A DNA stretch of 64,000 nt from PALSA-129 sp963842505 (GCA_963842505.1 CAWJGZ010000001.1:2232001-2296000), one strand, 5' to 3'. Counted from the stretch's first letter, positions 33,268 to 42,544 are shown. Notes: generated by a model not told the origin, from the sequence alone. Program-made: numbers and translations.

Positions 33268-34251
33268 TTAACTATTCTCCAACCGAATGGATTGAAATTC
33301 CGGGATGAGGTCGAAGGGAGTGGCGACCGACGCGATGAGTTCGCCGGTCTGCTGGATGTTGCGCTCCGAGATATAACCTTCGACTCCGCCCGATGCCAGT
33401 TGCAGATACGCGATGCGCATGGGATCGATGCGCATGATGCGGCAGCAGGTGGCGTCCACGGCGACAGGGTCCTCACCCGCCACCAGCAGTCCCACTTTTT
33501 TTGGAACGCCTTGAATCGGTCCGTTACCCTGCATACCCACGATCCCGTCCACAATCGCGAACTGCCGGGGAAACAGCGAGTGCAGATCGGCGATGCTTTC
33601 CGCAATGCCCGCCCAGTGCAGGACGTTTTTGGGCCAGCCGTAGACCCCGCCGGGCACCACCCCGAACAGGTTCTTCATGGAGAGCGTGGCGCCCACCCAA
33701 TGGTGCGTTTTCATCTTGGGCATCGACACCAGGAGGCCGGCGCCGAGCGCGGTATTCGGCAGGTAAACCTTGCTCATGCGGGAAAACTGCCGCGGGGGAT
33801 TCACAAGGCTCACGTCGTCCAGGTTGAGGTCCGTGAACAGCTCCTCGAAGTGCGGGACAGTCTCGAAGTACCCGGCGGCTTCGGCGAGGTCCAGGGTGTT
33901 GCGGCGGTGCCCCGGCCCCTCCGCGATGCGCACGCTGGCGGCGCCCCGAGCCCGGAACGCTTCCATGGCGGCGTGAACCACAATGGGGTTGGTATTGATG
34001 CTGCTCTCCGGCTCGAACTCGACCAGGTTGGGCTTCAGCACGACGTTGCGCCCGCGAACGTCGACCTGGTGTTCGTCAACCAGCCGCCGCACGGTGTCGT
34101 AGACGCTCTGGTCGTAGGCTGCCGCCCGCACCACTGAGACGCGCGCAGGCGTCACCGGCTTTTCGACGTTGCAGGCGGAAAGGGCCGCCGCACCCGCCGC
34201 TGCCGCCAGTAATTCGCGCCTGGTGATGGTCTTCCGCTTCGTCAGCCCCAT
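33268..34251 (-). CDS. DUF362 protein with Tat/lipoprotein-like signal
   Basis: From the ATG at 34251 the protein has 327 residues. The N-terminus MGLTKRKTITRRELLAAAAG holds a twin-arginine pair and is followed by ALSACN, a lipobox. The DUF362 core shows VVLKPNLVEFEPES, HAAMEAFRARGAASVRIAEG, LLVSMPKMKTHHWVGATLSMKN and DGIVGMQGNGP. DUF362 proteins are often associated with iron-sulfur ferredoxins, but no cluster motif is seen here. It overlaps the upstream cyclase-like gene by 10 bases. A much longer upstream frame is antisense noise. Confidence 0.85.
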   Translation of the reverse strand: MGLTKRKTITRRELLAAAAGAAALSACNVEKPVTPARVSVVRAAAYDQSVYDTVRRLVDEHQVDVRGRNVVLKPNLVEFEPESSINTNPIVVHAAMEAFRARGAASVRIAEGPGHRRNTLDLAEAAGYFETVPHFEELFTDLNLDDVSLVNPPRQFSRMSKVYLPNTALGAGLLVSMPKMKTHHWVGATLSMKNLFGVVPGGVYGWPKNVLHWAGIAESIADLHSLFPRQFAIVDGIVGMQGNGPIQGVPKKVGLLVAGEDPVAVDATCCRIMRIDPMRIAYLQLASGGVEGYISERNIQQTGELIASVATPFDLIPEFQSIRLENS

Positions 34252-35099
34252 AACAAATCGTTGCCTTTTTGTACCGCGCCGACCAGCATATCGAGCGACC
34301 TGTCCGGCAGGGTGCGGCTGGTCACTCCCGCCGGCACGCAGTAGCCCTCCGGCAGTTCCTGGTGCGCCATCAGGCCCAGCCGCAGCCAGTTCAGCGCCTC
34401 GGCCGATCGGCATGCCGTCAGAAACCGCCGGGCCACCGCCAGCGCTTTTTCCACTTCCGGAGATCGAGTTCCGCGCAGCGCCGCCAGCGCCTGCCCGGTG
34501 GTCTCCGGATACGGCAGCGATTCGTATCCCAAGGCCCGCACCGACCCGTGGTTCCATCCTCCGTCGTGGCACATCCGCCGCATCAAAAAACCCCGGCCTT
34601 CTTCGACCCGCCGCCGCAGTTCCGCGCGGGGCTTGCGGCTGTTTTCTCTTTCCAAGGCCAGGATCGCCAGCGAAGTCGGTCCGACCCAGGCCGCCGTACC
34701 CGGCACCCACGGCCATCCCGCAAACTCCTGGTCGGCGGGGCGCGGATTGCCCAGCAGCCACTCCCGCATGCGATAGATCAGCGTCGATTCCTCGCCCGTC
34801 ATTCCCAACAGCCATGTGATCGCGCGCTGGTGGGTTTCGCGCCCCAGCAGTTCCGCAGGCAGCAAAGCCACCAGGGCCGTCACCCAGGTGCTCTGGTCGA
34901 TTCCCGGCTGCGCCGGCCAGCCTCCGTCCGCGCGCTCATTCCGCACAACCCACCGCAGGCCACGCCGGGCGGACTCCTTCTCACCAGCCGCCAATAGCGC
35001 CAGCACGGCATACACGGTCGGCTCCGTCCACGACGCCCCGCGGATATAAGGCCAGCCCCCGTCCCGGTTCTGTTTTCCGACCAGTTCCTCAATCGACAT
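34242..35099 (-). CDS. Squalene-cyclase/prenyltransferase-repeat protein
   Basis: The 285-residue protein is an alpha/alpha-toroid with QW-type repeats: GKQNRDGGWPYIRGASW, NERADGGWPAQPG and MCHDGGWNHGS. This is half the length of squalene-hopene cyclase and lacks the DXDD acid motif, so terpene cyclisation is unlikely; binding of a hydrophobic substrate is more plausible. It is the first gene of an operon with DUF362 and polytopic membrane genes. Confidence 0.8.
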   Translation of the reverse strand: MSIEELVGKQNRDGGWPYIRGASWTEPTVYAVLALLAAGEKESARRGLRWVVRNERADGGWPAQPGIDQSTWVTALVALLPAELLGRETHQRAITWLLGMTGEESTLIYRMREWLLGNPRPADQEFAGWPWVPGTAAWVGPTSLAILALERENSRKPRAELRRRVEEGRGFLMRRMCHDGGWNHGSVRALGYESLPYPETTGQALAALRGTRSPEVEKALAVARRFLTACRSAEALNWLRLGLMAHQELPEGYCVPAGVTSRTLPDRSLDMLVGAVQKGNDLLWG

Positions 35100-35162
35100 G
35101 ATTCAGCTATAAGGGGCTGGCGAAAACCGCCCCCAATTTCCGCCAGCTCTATACCGCTCTCC

Positions 35163-35258
35163 TTACCGGATCGCCCGGCGCCGGCGGCGGCGAGATAGCA
35201 GCATGACCAGCGTTACGCCGGCCCCCAGCCAGATCGCTCCTTGAATCGCGAGGTCCAT
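35163..35258 (-). CDS. Tiny single-helix membrane peptide A (31 aa)
   Basis: A strong AAAGGAG seven bases before the ATG starts the 31-residue frame MDLAIQGAIWLGAGVTLVML followed by LSRRRRRRAIR. It is a single hydrophobic helix with an arginine-rich cytoplasmic tail. It is clearly similar to the next tiny gene (IQxAIWLGAGxTL then arginines). The two lie 3' of tadC on the same strand. No family is recognised; the pattern resembles a sorting-signal tail without a protein in front of it. Confidence 0.7.
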   Translation of the reverse strand: MDLAIQGAIWLGAGVTLVMLLSRRRRRRAIR

Positions 35259-35304
35259 AATTTATCTCCTTTCGTATCTCAGTCGCTCTTCCCCCGTCGC
35301 GTGT

Positions 35305-35406
35305 TTAGCGCTGTTGTCTGCGCGCACGGCGGCGCCGCAGGAAGATCAGTAGTGTCCCGCCGGCTCCCAACCAAATCGCGGCTTGAATGAACATATCTGA
35401 CGACAT
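35305..35406 (-). CDS. Tiny single-helix membrane peptide B (33 aa)
   Basis: AAGGAG lies eight bases before the ATG at 35406. The 33-residue frame reads MSSDMFIQAAIWLGAGGTLL and ends IFLRRRRARRQQR. It follows the tadC stop by 24 bases and is probably in the tad transcript. Paralogue of the gene at 35163-35258; the shared core IQxAIWLGAGxTL and the two separate strong ribosome binding sites argue that both are expressed. Confidence 0.72.
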   Translation of the reverse strand: MSSDMFIQAAIWLGAGGTLLIFLRRRRARRQQR

Positions 35407-35430
35407 CTTCTTTTCTCCTTCCTTGGATTA

Positions 35431-36378
35431 TTAGCCACCACCAACGTGTTTCATCATCGGGAACAGATACTTGAAAATCTGTAGGATGCCAGGACCCGCC
35501 GCCACAATTAACATCGACGGCAATATGAAAAAGAAAATCGGGAACACCAATTTCACGCCGACTTTGCCGGCGCGCTCTTCGGCTTCCTGGCGGCGCGCGA
35601 CCCGCATAAAATCGGAGTGCGTGCGCAGGGATTCGCCCATGCTGGTGCCGAACCGGTCGGTCTGGATCAGGATCGCCACGAGCTTACGGATTTCCCCTTC
35701 GCCGGTGCGCTCCGCGAAATTACGCAGCGCGTCCGAGCGCCGTTTGCCGGCTCGCATTTCGAGCATGACCAGAGACAGTTCTTCGCTCAGTTGCGGATGG
35801 CTCACTTGCAACTCCCGGGCCACGTGCTGGATGGCCTGGTCCAGACCCAATCCGGCTTCCACCGAGACCACCAGCAGGTCCAGCGCGTCGGGGAGCGAAA
35901 GGCGCAGGATCTCCTGGTGTTTGGCGACGCGCTTCTCGAGGACGAAGCGCGGCAAGATCCATCCCGCCGAGCAGCCCGAGATCATCAGCATCATCTTCAA
36001 CATCGGGTTGGGAGGCAGGCGCGGTTCCATGCCCACGCACACGATCAGCATTCCCAGCGTCGCGAGGATGCGGATGCCGACGAATACCGGCACGGCGTTC
36101 TCGGACCGGAAACCGGCCCGCACGAGCGTGGCGCGCATGGTCGCCACGTCGGCTTCCGACGACGGAATTTTATTCCCGAGCTGGTGCAGGAACGTGACGA
36201 TGGTGCTGCCGCCGGGCTCGCTCGAATCTTCCACCACGCGCTGCGATTCCGTGATCACCGGCCGGCCGAGCTGCTTCAGGAATTTGCCCGGCTTATAGAA
36301 AATCCGGTATCCCACCCATGTCAGCAGGATCAGCAGCAGCAGGAACGCAATAGTGGCAGATAAAAGGGGATGTAGCAT
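35431..36378 (-). CDS. tadC: Tad secretion inner-membrane platform protein TadC
   Basis: TadC and TadB form the inner-membrane platform of the Flp/Tad pilus. The 315-residue protein has N-terminal helices, the type II secretion F domain with LPDALDLLVVSVEAGLGLDQAI, LVMLEMRAGKRRSDALRNFAER and LIQTDRFGTSMGESLR, and a closing hydrophobic pair (VFPIFFFILPSMLIVAAGPGI). It starts one base after the tadB stop. Length is normal. Confidence 0.92.
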   Translation of the reverse strand: MLHPLLSATIAFLLLLILLTWVGYRIFYKPGKFLKQLGRPVITESQRVVEDSSEPGGSTIVTFLHQLGNKIPSSEADVATMRATLVRAGFRSENAVPVFVGIRILATLGMLIVCVGMEPRLPPNPMLKMMLMISGCSAGWILPRFVLEKRVAKHQEILRLSLPDALDLLVVSVEAGLGLDQAIQHVARELQVSHPQLSEELSLVMLEMRAGKRRSDALRNFAERTGEGEIRKLVAILIQTDRFGTSMGESLRTHSDFMRVARRQEAEERAGKVGVKLVFPIFFFILPSMLIVAAGPGILQIFKYLFPMMKHVGGG

Positions 36379-36379
36379 A

Positions 36380-37351
36380 TTACACCTTGATGTTGATGAT
36401 CTTCTTGATAAAGAAATTGCCCAGGATCTGGGCGAAGATCGCTCCGCCGATCATCCACTTGCCGTCGTTGTCCGACGCCATGCTTTGCAGATAGCCCGGC
36501 GCCACCACCAGCAAGCCGAGCATGGTCGCCACCGGCAGCAGCGTCAGAATGGTGGCCGTCAACCGGCCGTGGGCGCTGGCCGCCTTCACCTGGCCCTTCA
36601 AGCGGAATCGTTCGCGGATCACGTAAGCCAGCCGCGAGAGAATTTCGCTGAGGTTGCCGCCGGTCTGCTTCTGCAAGAGGACCGACGAGGTGAAGAACCG
36701 CACATCCAGCAAAGGCACTCGTTCCGCAAAATTCCGCAATGCGGTCTCCAGGGGAGCACCCAGGTTCTGCTCGTTGAACAGCGCCCGGAATTCCTGCCCC
36801 AAGGGATCGGACATTTCTTCGCCCAGCATTTCCAGGCTGATCGAAAACGCATGGCCTGCCCGCATGGACCGCGCGAGAAAGTCCAGCGCGTCCGGAAACT
36901 GCGCTTCCAGCGTGTCCAGCCGCACCTTGCGCTTGTGCCGCACAACCAGGTACGGAATGGATCCCGTGATCACCGCGAATACCACGGCCGAGGTGGGCCC
37001 GTTCAACAGAATCTTGCACCACGCTCCCAGCCCCAGGCCCGGGATCATCGCCAGCGCCATCACCGTGATCAAGCGCGCCGACGACCAACTCAATCCGGCC
37101 TGCTGGATCTGCTGCTGGGCGTGACGTGAGAATTGGAACGACGCCAGCACCCGTTTGAATCCCGTGGGTTTTTCGAAATCGATATCCTTCAGCAGGTTGG
37201 TGACTACCACCACCGGCTCGCCGGAAGCCGTCTGCAACATCTCCGACACCTGGGCTTTCCGCCGGGCGTCGAAGAATTTCAGCCCCACGCTGACGGCCAA
37301 CAGCACAAGCGCGAACACTACCATGAAGGAGACGGCTACGGCGATTTGCAT
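36380..37351 (-). CDS. tadB: Tad secretion inner-membrane platform protein TadB
   Basis: The 323-residue protein has an N-terminal helix, a middle pair of helices and the T2SSF domain: FPDALDFLARSMRAGHAFSISLEML, EFRALFNEQNLGAPLETALRNFAER, VLLQKQTGGNLSEILSRLAYVIRERF. Together with TadC it anchors the ATPase at the inner membrane. It begins immediately after the tadA stop (37352) in the same operon. Confidence 0.93.
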   Translation of the reverse strand: MQIAVAVSFMVVFALVLLAVSVGLKFFDARRKAQVSEMLQTASGEPVVVVTNLLKDIDFEKPTGFKRVLASFQFSRHAQQQIQQAGLSWSSARLITVMALAMIPGLGLGAWCKILLNGPTSAVVFAVITGSIPYLVVRHKRKVRLDTLEAQFPDALDFLARSMRAGHAFSISLEMLGEEMSDPLGQEFRALFNEQNLGAPLETALRNFAERVPLLDVRFFTSSVLLQKQTGGNLSEILSRLAYVIRERFRLKGQVKAASAHGRLTATILTLLPVATMLGLLVVAPGYLQSMASDNDGKWMIGGAIFAQILGNFFIKKIINIKV

Positions 37352-38713
37352 CTAGTTGATCTCCACTACGGTCTGGAACAGTTGCGTCGGGAGGGTGATC
37401 CCGCAGGCCTTCAGACGGTCGTAGAACTTCGGCCGGATTCCGGTTGCCCGGAACCGCCCTTTCACCTTGCCGGATTCCAAAATTCCGGTCTTTTCGAACA
37501 GGAAGATGTCTTGCAGCGTGATGATGTCCTGCTCCATCCCGACGACTTCGGTGATGTGCGTGACCCGCCGCGATCCGTCGCTGAAGCGCGAGGTTTGCAC
37601 GAACAGGTCCACCGCCGATGCGATCTGCTGCCGGACCGAGCGGATCCCCATGTTGGCGTTCGCCATGCCGACCATCACCTCGAGGCGGCCCAGGCTGTCG
37701 CGGGGCGTGTTGGCGTGGATGGTTGTCAGCGATCCGTCGTGGCCCGTGTTCATGGCCTGCAACATGTCCAGCGCCTCTTCGCCGCGAACCTCACCGACGA
37801 TGATTCGGTCCGGCCGCATACGGAGGGCGTTGATGACCAGTTGCCGGATGTGGATGGCGCCCAGGCCCTCCACGTTGGGCGGGCGGGTCTCCATGCGCGC
37901 CACGTGAGTCTGCTGCAGCCGCAATTCGGCCGCGTCTTCGATGGTCACAATGCGCTCGTCTTCCGGAATGTACGAGGACAGCGCATTCAGCAGGGTGGTC
38001 TTACCGGAACCGGTTCCGCCGCTGATCAGGATGTTCAGCCGGGCCTTCACGCAGGACTTGAGCAGATCCAGCATGCCTTCGGTCAGCGTGAGCTTGGAAA
38101 CCAGGTCCTCGCCCTTCAAGGCGTGGCGGCCGAACCGGCGGATGCAAAGCAGCGGTCCATCCACGGCCACCGGCGGGATGGCGGCGTTGACGCGCGAGCC
38201 GTCCGGCAGGCGCGCGTCCACCAGCGGCGAAGATTCGTCCACGCGGCGGCCTACGCGCGATACGATTTTCTCGATGATCCGCAGCAGGTGCGCGTCGTCT
38301 TTGAACTCCACCGGCGTGCGATACAGTTTGCCGGCCCGCTCGACATAGACCAGCCGGGGCGTGGTGACGAGGATGTCGCTTATGGTGGGATCCTGCAAAA
38401 GCGGCTCGAGCGGGCCCAGGCCGAATACTTCGTCCAGAATCTCTTCAATCACCCGGTCTTTTTCGACCAGGCTCAAGGGCGTCTTCTCTTCCTCCACGAG
38501 CTTCGCCACGGCGGCGCGGATTTCCGCGCGTACGCGTTCCCCGGCCATTGAGGACAGGGCCTCAAGATTGATCCGGTCCAGTAGCTTGCGGTGCAGGGTG
38601 AACTTCAGCTCCTGGTATTCCGGCGTGTATCCTTCTTTAGTAAAGAGGCGATTGACCCAGCCGGTTTCCCGGCTCTCACCTGGTCTTGATGCCGTATCTA
38701 GCAGCGTTCCCAT
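37352..38713 (-). CDS. tadA: Tad pilus assembly ATPase TadA/CpaF
   Basis: The 453-residue secretion ATPase powers pilin assembly. It has the N-terminal all-alpha region (LDRINLEALS, IDE/VIEEILDEVFGLGPLEPLL) and a RecA-like core with Walker A ISGGTGSGKTTLLNAL, Walker B RIIVGEVRGEEALDML, and HDGSLTTIHANTPRDSLGRLE. All ATP-binding elements are intact. It lies between tadZ and tadB. Confidence 0.95.
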   Translation of the reverse strand: MGTLLDTASRPGESRETGWVNRLFTKEGYTPEYQELKFTLHRKLLDRINLEALSSMAGERVRAEIRAAVAKLVEEEKTPLSLVEKDRVIEEILDEVFGLGPLEPLLQDPTISDILVTTPRLVYVERAGKLYRTPVEFKDDAHLLRIIEKIVSRVGRRVDESSPLVDARLPDGSRVNAAIPPVAVDGPLLCIRRFGRHALKGEDLVSKLTLTEGMLDLLKSCVKARLNILISGGTGSGKTTLLNALSSYIPEDERIVTIEDAAELRLQQTHVARMETRPPNVEGLGAIHIRQLVINALRMRPDRIIVGEVRGEEALDMLQAMNTGHDGSLTTIHANTPRDSLGRLEVMVGMANANMGIRSVRQQIASAVDLFVQTSRFSDGSRRVTHITEVVGMEQDIITLQDIFLFEKTGILESGKVKGRFRATGIRPKFYDRLKACGITLPTQLFQTVVEIN

Positions 38714-38725
38714 CGATTTTGTCCT

Positions 38726-39889
38726 TTAGCCGAACAGCGCAAACTTCTTCCTTCCGGATTTCTCTTCTCCCATGTTGGCCAGCTTGCCAGCCAGGCGGGC
38801 AATCTGCTTGCCCAAGTCCGAATTGCGGTTGAGCATGCGTCCTTCCGCATAGGTCTCGTACAGTTCCGCGTAGTCGTTGGGCACCATGCAAAAAATCGGC
38901 AGCCCCAGCATCTTCTCCAACTCACTGGGCGTAATGTCCAACCGCTTCGGAGAACGGTTCAGGATCAGCTTGATGCGGTTCTTGCCGTATCCGCTGTCGA
39001 GCAGCGTCTGCACGATCTGCTTGGATTGGTGCAGCGCGGGAACTTCCAGCGTGGTCACCAGGCAGGCTTCGTCGATCTCTTCGAGCGCCGCCATCGCCAT
39101 GCGGCTCAAGCTCCGCCCCAGGTCCACCAGCGTCCAGTCGTAGTGCGGCCGCGCAAACGCCAGAACGTTGCGGATCTGCTCATCCTTGATCTGCACCTTG
39201 GAGGCCATCGCGAGCGGGGCGGGCACAATCTCCACTCCCGGAATCCCGTTCGAAACCAGCGCCTTCCAGTAATGAATGTCCAGGCGGTGCAGGTTGTTCA
39301 CCGCGTCGAGAATCGAGTACACGGATTTGGTTTTGGTGATGAATCCGACCATGCCGGAGTCCAGATCCAGGTCCGCCAGCAGCACCTTTTGGTTGAGCCG
39401 CCCTAGTTCCGCCGCGACGTGCGTCACCAGCGTGGTGGCCCCGCAGCCGCCCTTGGCCGATAGGAAGGCGAAGCTCTTGCCGCCCGCCTTGGCGCCCGCG
39501 ACGCTGCGCCGGCTGCGTTCCGCCGATCGCTTTTCGAGCGCTCTCCGCAGGGTTTCCTGCAAAGGAGGAAACAAGTATTCATTGATTCCCGCGCGCATCG
39601 ACGACAGAATCGACTCCGATTCCGCCGAAGTGTTCAGCGCGATGATCATGGGGTCGCCGATGGCGGCGTGAATCGACGCCACCAGCCCTTCCAGCGGCTC
39701 TCTCCAGCCGCTGATGTCGATCAGGACCACGTCCGGCCGCATGCGCTCCAGGCGGTCGATAAAGTTGCCGACGTCTCCCAAGTCCTGATGCTCGACAATG
39801 ATCCGGAATGGCAGGGCGGTCAGGCACGTCTGTGCCTGTTCCCACAACTCGCGGTTCTCGATTGCCATCCCGATGGTTAGCGGATACAT
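38726..39889 (-). CDS. tadZ: Tad pilus localisation protein TadZ/CpaE
   Basis: TadZ/CpaE is a ParA/MinD-like ATPase with an N-terminal receiver-like domain that places the pilus. I choose the ATG at 39889 (MYPLTIGMAIENREL), just after the rcpA stop; an upstream GTG at 39955 would overlap rcpA by 44 bases. The receiver has DVVLIDISGW. The ATPase shows AFLSAKGGCGATTLVTHVA (deviant Walker A), VLLADLDLDSGMVGF and DWTLVDLGRSLSRM. About 388 residues, in family range. Confidence 0.9.
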   Translation of the reverse strand: MYPLTIGMAIENRELWEQAQTCLTALPFRIIVEHQDLGDVGNFIDRLERMRPDVVLIDISGWREPLEGLVASIHAAIGDPMIIALNTSAESESILSSMRAGINEYLFPPLQETLRRALEKRSAERSRRSVAGAKAGGKSFAFLSAKGGCGATTLVTHVAAELGRLNQKVLLADLDLDSGMVGFITKTKSVYSILDAVNNLHRLDIHYWKALVSNGIPGVEIVPAPLAMASKVQIKDEQIRNVLAFARPHYDWTLVDLGRSLSRMAMAALEEIDEACLVTTLEVPALHQSKQIVQTLLDSGYGKNRIKLILNRSPKRLDITPSELEKMLGLPIFCMVPNDYAELYETYAEGRMLNRNSDLGKQIARLAGKLANMGEEKSGRKKFALFG

Positions 39890-39911
39890 GATAGGTCTCT
39901 GGGCCTGCTCA

Positions 39912-41525
39912 CTAGCGGTCTCCTCCACCGCCCGGATTGCCTCCACCTCCGCCACCCGGCGGAGGAGCCGCCGGCGGAGTTGCCGGCGGTGTCTGTGTTG
40001 AAGTGTCGGTTCCGCCTCCGGTGCCCGTTGCTGGAGGAGCCGTCGGCGTCGGCGTGGGAGCGGCTTGACCCGGCTTCGGCCCTACCTGGATCAACTGTTC
40101 CACCGGCAGCGTCGGATTCGGCGGATGGACCGGCACTGGACCGGTCTTATCGATTCCCGGGTGCCCCATGAACCCACCGGTGTTGTCCTCCAGGAACGGT
40201 TTGGTGATTTTCAATTCGGGCAGCGGCTGGCTGGCCGGCATCGGCCGCACCAGCTCCGGCGTGATAATTACCAGCAGCTCCGAATTGTTCTTGGTCACCG
40301 TTTTGCTCTGGAAAAGTTTGCCGAGGATCGGGATATTCGCCAGGCCAGGCACTTTCGACAACGCATCCGTGGTCTGCTTGTCCAGCAACCCGGCAATGAC
40401 GAAACTCTGGCCGCTATCCAGCTCGATCTCGGTCTCCACCTTGCGCACCGACATGCCCGGAATGACGAAACCTTGCAGCGTTACGGCGTTGGTGTAATCG
40501 AGCGAGCTGACTTCCGGCGCCACGTGCAAGCGGATGGTGCCGCGGGGCGTGATGACCGGCAAGAAGTTCAGGCGGATTCCATATTCCTTGAAGGCGACCG
40601 TCACGGAGGTTCCACCGCCGGAGGAACCGGGCTGGATCATGGGATAGGGGAACTGGCCGCCGGCCAGGAAGCTAGCCTCTTTGTTGTTGATGGTGACGAG
40701 GTTCGGTTCGGCCAGGATCTCCAGCAGATTCTTGCCCTGCAGCGCCTGGATGGCGGCCTGCAGATTGATGTCGGGCCGCATGGCAAAAATGTTCACCACC
40801 GATCCCACCGTGCCCGGCAGCGAGGCGTTCTGTCCCAGGATCGCTCCCGTGCCGAGGGCCGTCTGCTGGTTGAACGCGCCCGTCAGGAAATTTGCCGACA
40901 GGTTCAGACTCGCGCTGCGGTCCACGTCGGCGAAGCGCACCTTCAGCAGGATCTGGGATTCCACCGGAGGCACCTGCACGCGCAAGAGGTTCACCGCCTT
41001 GGGGCCGAGCGAGGCCACGATCGCCATGATGCGGTCCGACGATCCTACGTCGGGGACGGTGCCGCGCACGAATGCGGTGTCGTTGTCGAACGTCACATTG
41101 ATGTCGGCGTCCGGAAAGTCGCGCGCAATCTGCTCGCGCACGGCGTTGAGGTGCAGGGGGCTCATGCGCACGGTGAGATCGTAGATCAGGCGCGCGTCGT
41201 TATCCTGCCAGATAATCAGCGAAGTCTCGCCGGGCAGTTTGCCGTTGATGAGCACTTCTTTCGGCCCGATTGCCACGGCTTCCACCAAGTTCCCGTTGGC
41301 CGTGGAGAGCCGCTTGATGGCCAGCGGGCTGTCAATGGTGAGCGACTTTCCGACGGTCACCGTCAGCTTGCCGATGACTCCGGGAGCGGCGGCCTTCGAG
41401 ACACCTTCCGGTTGCGCGGCGGCTTGGGCCGGCGTGATGGGATCGTCGGCGCGCACGGGCCCCGCCAGCACGCACGCGCTCGCCGCAGCCAGCGCGATTC
41501 GAACTACTTGACCCGTTGTAAACAC
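39912..41525 (-). CDS. rcpA: Tad secretin RcpA/CpaC
   Basis: The secretin forms the outer-membrane channel of the Tad pilus. The 537-residue protein has a signal peptide (ALAAASACVLAGPVRAD), an N-terminal pilus domain (GKSLTIDSPLAIKRLSTANG), a BON-like domain (INVTFDNDTAFVRGTVPD) and the secretin core (LLEILAEPNLVTINNKEASFLAGGQFPYP, RKVETEIELDSGQSFVIAGLLD, KVPGLANIPILGKLF). The C-terminal ~100 residues are low-complexity proline, threonine and glycine, an unusual extension. Confidence 0.93.
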   Translation of the reverse strand: MFTTGQVVRIALAAASACVLAGPVRADDPITPAQAAAQPEGVSKAAAPGVIGKLTVTVGKSLTIDSPLAIKRLSTANGNLVEAVAIGPKEVLINGKLPGETSLIIWQDNDARLIYDLTVRMSPLHLNAVREQIARDFPDADINVTFDNDTAFVRGTVPDVGSSDRIMAIVASLGPKAVNLLRVQVPPVESQILLKVRFADVDRSASLNLSANFLTGAFNQQTALGTGAILGQNASLPGTVGSVVNIFAMRPDINLQAAIQALQGKNLLEILAEPNLVTINNKEASFLAGGQFPYPMIQPGSSGGGTSVTVAFKEYGIRLNFLPVITPRGTIRLHVAPEVSSLDYTNAVTLQGFVIPGMSVRKVETEIELDSGQSFVIAGLLDKQTTDALSKVPGLANIPILGKLFQSKTVTKNNSELLVIITPELVRPMPASQPLPELKITKPFLEDNTGGFMGHPGIDKTGPVPVHPPNPTLPVEQLIQVGPKPGQAAPTPTPTAPPATGTGGGTDTSTQTPPATPPAAPPPGGGGGGNPGGGGDR

Positions 41526-42440
41526 CTATTTACCCTCCCCGCTCTTGTCGAATTTGACTTCTGTTTTGCTGGTTCCCGAAATGATTTCCATGTTGAAGGG
41601 CGCTTCTTTTTTCACGGCTGGAGCAGGCGGCACCGCGGCCACCGGTTTGGGGGCGCGGCGCGGCGGCTTCGGGAGGTCTTCCGAGACATCCGACGACAGC
41701 GCCGACTTGGGTCCCAGGCCCTTTCCGGCGCCGCCCCACATGGAGGCCAGGTTGGTTCCGGGCGTCTTGGCCACTTCGTGGTCCAGCGGGTTGCGCAGCA
41801 CCATGCGGATGCTGGTCTGGTTGGTGGCCAAGCTGAGGATCTCCGCCTGTTCGGGCGTCACCAGGACGTTGACCACTTGCACCGCGACCGGCTTGCCTTC
41901 GGGATCTTTCTTGAAATCCTGTCCCGCCGAGAGAATCTCGAGGTTCTGCAGGAGCGTGCGGCTGAGCATGCCCTGGTTGCCATTGCCGCCCGGGCTGGTC
42001 CCGGAAATCAGCAGGTCGACGTGTTGTCCGGCCGTCACGAACCCGGCCACGCCCACTACCTCATTGACTGGAATAGTGAACGCGCGCATGCCCTTGGGGA
42101 TCATGGCCGCCAGGCCGCCGCCGGCTCCCTTGGGAGCCAGGCGCGATTCGATCACCGGCTCCTTGGCGTAAATCGCGGTAGTGACGCCGCGGCCGTAAAG
42201 TTCCGACATTTTGTTGGTTGATCCGACGGGCAACTCGCCCGACCAATCGGCCTGGTACAAGTCGCCTTCCTTCAGCACCGTGCCCAGCTCCAGATCTTTC
42301 CGAGCCAGCACGACCTGTACCGAGGGCGCCGCCGCCTTGGCCTGTTGAGAACGGCTCATGAGGGACTTGTAGGTAATCAGTCCTCCAGCCGTGGCGACCA
42401 CGAATGCAAATGCCAGGACACCGATGAATCTTCTATTCAT
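41526..42440 (-). CDS. cpaB: Flp pilus assembly protein CpaB/RcpC
   Basis: The 304-residue protein has an N-terminal membrane anchor (FIGVLAFAFVVATAGGLITY), an SAF domain (VVLARKDLELGTVLKEGDLYQ...VIESRLAPKG) and an RcpC/CpaB core with VNEVVGVAGFVTAGQHVDLLISG. CpaB proteins are periplasmic partners of the secretin. It directly precedes rcpA with one base between them. The proline/lysine-rich segment near the end is variable in the family. Confidence 0.92.
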   Translation of the reverse strand: MNRRFIGVLAFAFVVATAGGLITYKSLMSRSQQAKAAAPSVQVVLARKDLELGTVLKEGDLYQADWSGELPVGSTNKMSELYGRGVTTAIYAKEPVIESRLAPKGAGGGLAAMIPKGMRAFTIPVNEVVGVAGFVTAGQHVDLLISGTSPGGNGNQGMLSRTLLQNLEILSAGQDFKKDPEGKPVAVQVVNVLVTPEQAEILSLATNQTSIRMVLRNPLDHEVAKTPGTNLASMWGGAGKGLGPKSALSSDVSEDLPKPPRRAPKPVAAVPPAPAVKKEAPFNMEIISGTSKTEVKFDKSGEGK

Positions 42441-42544
42441 GCCATTCCTCGTTCCGCTCTACTAGCCCCGCGCTCGACCTCTCGCGGGGGTGGACTTGCA
42501 ACCAGCGCGGCGCTTTTCGGCCCGCGCCAACCCACTCCTTTGAT

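Noticed and set aside
34252..34815. N-terminal extension of the DUF362 protein to 515 residues
   Set aside because: It is antisense-like, Gly/Ala/Arg-rich sequence overlapping the upstream operon gene; the Tat/lipobox signal at 34251 marks the true start.
40065..42221. Very long plus-strand open frame opposite rcpA and cpaB
   Set aside because: It is antisense to two clearly homologous tad genes, its composition (His/Arg/Gln-rich) is typical of GC-driven shadow frames, and no domain or ribosome binding site supports it.
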